From Candidatus Moraniibacteriota bacterium (GTDB taxonomy: Bacteria; Patescibacteriota; Minisyncoccia; Moranbacterales; UBA11712): a DNA stretch of 8,067 nt. Below, in pieces: positions 6,651 through 8,067 of the stretch. The stretch is from contig PMJF01000018.1 in assembly GCA_003157295.1 (NCBI GenBank), forward strand, positions 4,151 through 12,217, in the 5' to 3' direction. Positions within the stretch are counted from its first letter, which is position 1; each line of letters opens with the position of its first letter. A program made the translations under genes and the position numbers. Under the pieces are notes generated by a model, which was not told the origin of the DNA, made no database searches, and saw only the letters and a program-made list of their open reading frames with translations.

Positions 6651-7196
6651 ATGGCGCAGTCAAACTATCAGGAACCAATCGAAAAGGAGGATCTCGATTT
6701 GACGAAAAAGTTTTCCGGATCAGGTGAGGGAGAGGCTCCCAAGCCCGAAAAAAATTTTTCTAATGAAAAAATAGATACGTCGGAAAAGCGGCCTTCCCAA
6801 GAAAAAGAAGTGCTTCCTTCGGTAAAACCAGCGGAAAGTATCTTGGCAAAAGGAATTGAAATCCCTGGCCTTGAAAAAGAAAGCGCGGGAGAAGCCCAGG
6901 AAGAAAAGGTGTCCGAAAAAATTGAAACTGTCCGCAAAACCATTGGTACGCAAAAGATTTCTGCGGTGGCCACAGTTTCCGACGACGCCAAAACAGTGGC
7001 CGGAATTTCCGAATACGAAAAAAAAGTGGAAAAGCTTGTGGAGCTGGCTCTGCACAGGGGACCGGAGCACGCGATCAAAGTCGCCCAGCATATGGACGCC
7101 AATGACAATTATACCTTGGACGAACTGCATGATAAGATGATCGAAGAAGAGCTGAGGAAGCAACTTGTTCAGAAAGGACTTTTGAAAGAAATATAA
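6651..7196 (+). CDS. Acidic protein with disordered N-terminus and conserved-looking helical tail (181 aa)
   Basis: I do not recognise a named family. Residues 1-115 are rich in Glu, Lys, Ser and Pro and look disordered. Residues 119-181 form a compact helical tail with LVELALHRGPEHAIKVAQHM (129-148), DNYTLDELHD (152-161) and a Glu/Lys/Leu helix. From memory, a tail of the type 'hydrophobic helix with repeated Ala, then (D)NY.LDE.HD, then L...L...G.L' recurs in CPR proteins encoded beside type IV secretion-like ATPase genes. There is no signal peptide or membrane span, so it should be cytoplasmic. The next gene starts 3 bp after the stop, a tight coupling that suggests the products work together. 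The ATG at 6651 has no Shine-Dalgarno. A TTG at 6699 (codon 17) has AAGGAGG 8 nt upstream and is an alternative start. Confidence 0.78.
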   Translation: MAQSNYQEPIEKEDLDLTKKFSGSGEGEAPKPEKNFSNEKIDTSEKRPSQEKEVLPSVKPAESILAKGIEIPGLEKESAGEAQEEKVSEKIETVRKTIGTQKISAVATVSDDAKTVAGISEYEKKVEKLVELALHRGPEHAIKVAQHMDANDNYTLDELHDKMIEEELRKQLVQKGLLKEI

Positions 7197-7199
7197 AAA

Positions 7200-8067
7200 A
7201 TGGATATCTACAATCTAAATTTACTATTATATCCTCTCGCCGGTCTTCTGGTGATCGTTAGTTTTATCTCGGGATTTTGGATGATCTTCAGAAGCTTTAC
7301 CTTGTTCAAGGGACAAATTACCCGGTCTTTGAATATGGACATTGACGTGGTAAAGGTAAGCCATGCGCTCAAGACGCAGACGACGCAACAGAATCAGCAA
7401 CAGCAGCAGCCGAAACCGGAAAAAGAGATAATATCAGTCATGGAACATCTCTTCGCCAGCCTTGGAAACATAAAGGATAAAGCGGGTCTTTGGCATCGGA
7501 TAATATACGGCGACGCGGTGATCGCCCTCGAGATCTCCAACCCTTCGGAAAACGATGAGATCTCTTTCTATGTAGGCGCTCCAAAAAAATTCATTGAGAT
7601 CGTTGAAAGGCAGATCCACAGTTTCTATCCAAAAGCGGCCATTGAACGTGTGAAAGATTATAACATATTTTATCCGGGAAGCTTTACGGCTGCATCGTAC
7701 CTAAAATTGCGGGAAAAGGATTGTCTTCCGCTTCGCACTTATCAAACCTTGGAATCCGATCCGCTCAACAACATCACCAACGTTTTGGGAAAATTCGACG
7801 AAAAGAAAGAAGGTGCAGCCATCCAACTGCTTGTGAAGCCTGCTCGCGGAAGTTGGAGAAGCAAGGGAAGGGAAATCGCCCACAAAATGCAGCAAGGAAG
7901 ACGTTTTGCCGATGTAAAGCGGGACAATCCAGTCCGGCAGTTTTTTCGCGGTTTTTTCAATACGATATTCAAAAAAGACGACGATCAAAAAAAGGACATT
8001 TTCAAGCCAAATAAAGATGCGGTCCAGCTAACTCCAGAAGAGCAGGAAATCGTCAAAAAAATTGAAG
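7200..8067 (+). CDS. N-terminal part of a membrane-anchored TraG/VirD4-like (CPR type IV secretion-type) protein, 3' end cut
   Basis: The frame starts at ATG 7200-7202, is open to the right edge and gives 289 residues. A single N-terminal span (about 8-31) is followed by a cytoplasmic basic segment, a Gln-rich linker (63-70) and a globular region. In that region EHLFASLGNI (82-91), ALEISN (109-114), ISFYVGAPKKFIEIVERQI (121-139), YPKAAIERVKDYNIF (143-157) and AAIQLLVKPARGSW (206-219) match, from memory, the domain (DUF8128 or similar) that precedes the HerA/FtsK-type ATPase of CPR 'type IV secretory system conjugative DNA transfer' proteins. The Walker motifs would lie beyond the window, so ATPase activity is inferred. 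Such proteins are thought to drive DNA or protein transfer, or pilus-like systems. The gene follows the 181-residue gene by 3 bp with no clear Shine-Dalgarno. Confidence 0.68.
   Translation, partial: MDIYNLNLLLYPLAGLLVIVSFISGFWMIFRSFTLFKGQITRSLNMDIDVVKVSHALKTQTTQQNQQQQQPKPEKEIISVMEHLFASLGNIKDKAGLWHRIIYGDAVIALEISNPSENDEISFYVGAPKKFIEIVERQIHSFYPKAAIERVKDYNIFYPGSFTAASYLKLREKDCLPLRTYQTLESDPLNNITNVLGKFDEKKEGAAIQLLVKPARGSWRSKGREIAHKMQQGRRFADVKRDNPVRQFFRGFFNTIFKKDDDQKKDIFKPNKDAVQLTPEEQEIVKKIE

Noticed and set aside
6668..7163. Long open frames opposite and beside the 181-residue gene
   Set aside because: They are Ser/Phe-rich reverse translations of Glu/Lys codons and a +1 Lys-rich shadow; the 6651 frame has the conserved-looking helical tail and tight coupling to the next gene.
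7434..8014. Open frames on both strands at the right end
   Set aside because: They overlap the continuous frame from 7200 to the edge, which has a membrane anchor and family-like motifs.
1..8067. Alternative genetic code with TGA as a sense codon
   Set aside because: All genes are complete under the standard code, Trp is encoded by TGG, and no gene needs read-through of TGA.
1..8067. CRISPR array, tRNA, rRNA or transposase
   Set aside because: No regularly spaced repeats, cloverleaf-like segments, rRNA-like conserved stretches or transposase motifs were seen.

Overview
The window looks like chromosome from a Candidate Phyla Radiation (Patescibacteria, probably Parcubacteria-like) bacterium. 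This is inference. It rests on a small acidic helical gene resembling DUF5663, a membrane-anchored gene resembling the N-terminal part of the TraG/VirD4-like ATPases found in that group, SD-poor gene starts, and an AT-rich strand-asymmetric spacer repeat. The reading frames are intact with the standard code: all four gene ends inside the window use TAA, and there is no sign that TGA is recoded.

Left part, minus strand (1-2806): two GT-C fold, family 39-like membrane glycosyltransferases, 12 bp apart and read leftward from one promoter near 2841-2869. The downstream one runs off the left edge. They probably transfer sugars from a polyprenyl-phosphate carrier at the outer face of the membrane.

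Middle (2807-3073): a 267-bp divergent control region. It has a -10 box for each direction, a consensus DnaA box enclosed in a dyad next to the rightward promoter, and a roughly 120-nt rightward leader with two possible stem-loops. The only good Shine-Dalgarno core there lies in the second loop, unusually far from any start codon.

Right part, plus strand (3074-8067): a 1040-residue protein with an N-terminal DHH-type phosphoesterase-like domain, a repeat-rich linker, coiled-coil-like helices and a glycine-rich C-terminal membrane region. It is followed by a DUF5663-like 106-residue protein, a 124-bp AT-rich inverted-repeat spacer, a 181-residue acidic protein with a conserved-looking helical tail, and, 3 bp later, the start of a membrane-anchored protein I assign to the CPR type IV secretion-type ATPase family. 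That last gene is cut by the right edge.

The most unusual item is the DHH-like fusion: a cytoplasmic nucleotide or phosphoester hydrolase-like domain tethered at its C-terminal side, under an elaborate leader, upstream of secretion-type genes. No RNA genes, CRISPR arrays, insertion sequences or convincing intrinsic terminators were seen. No gene-free stretch exceeds 300 bases.
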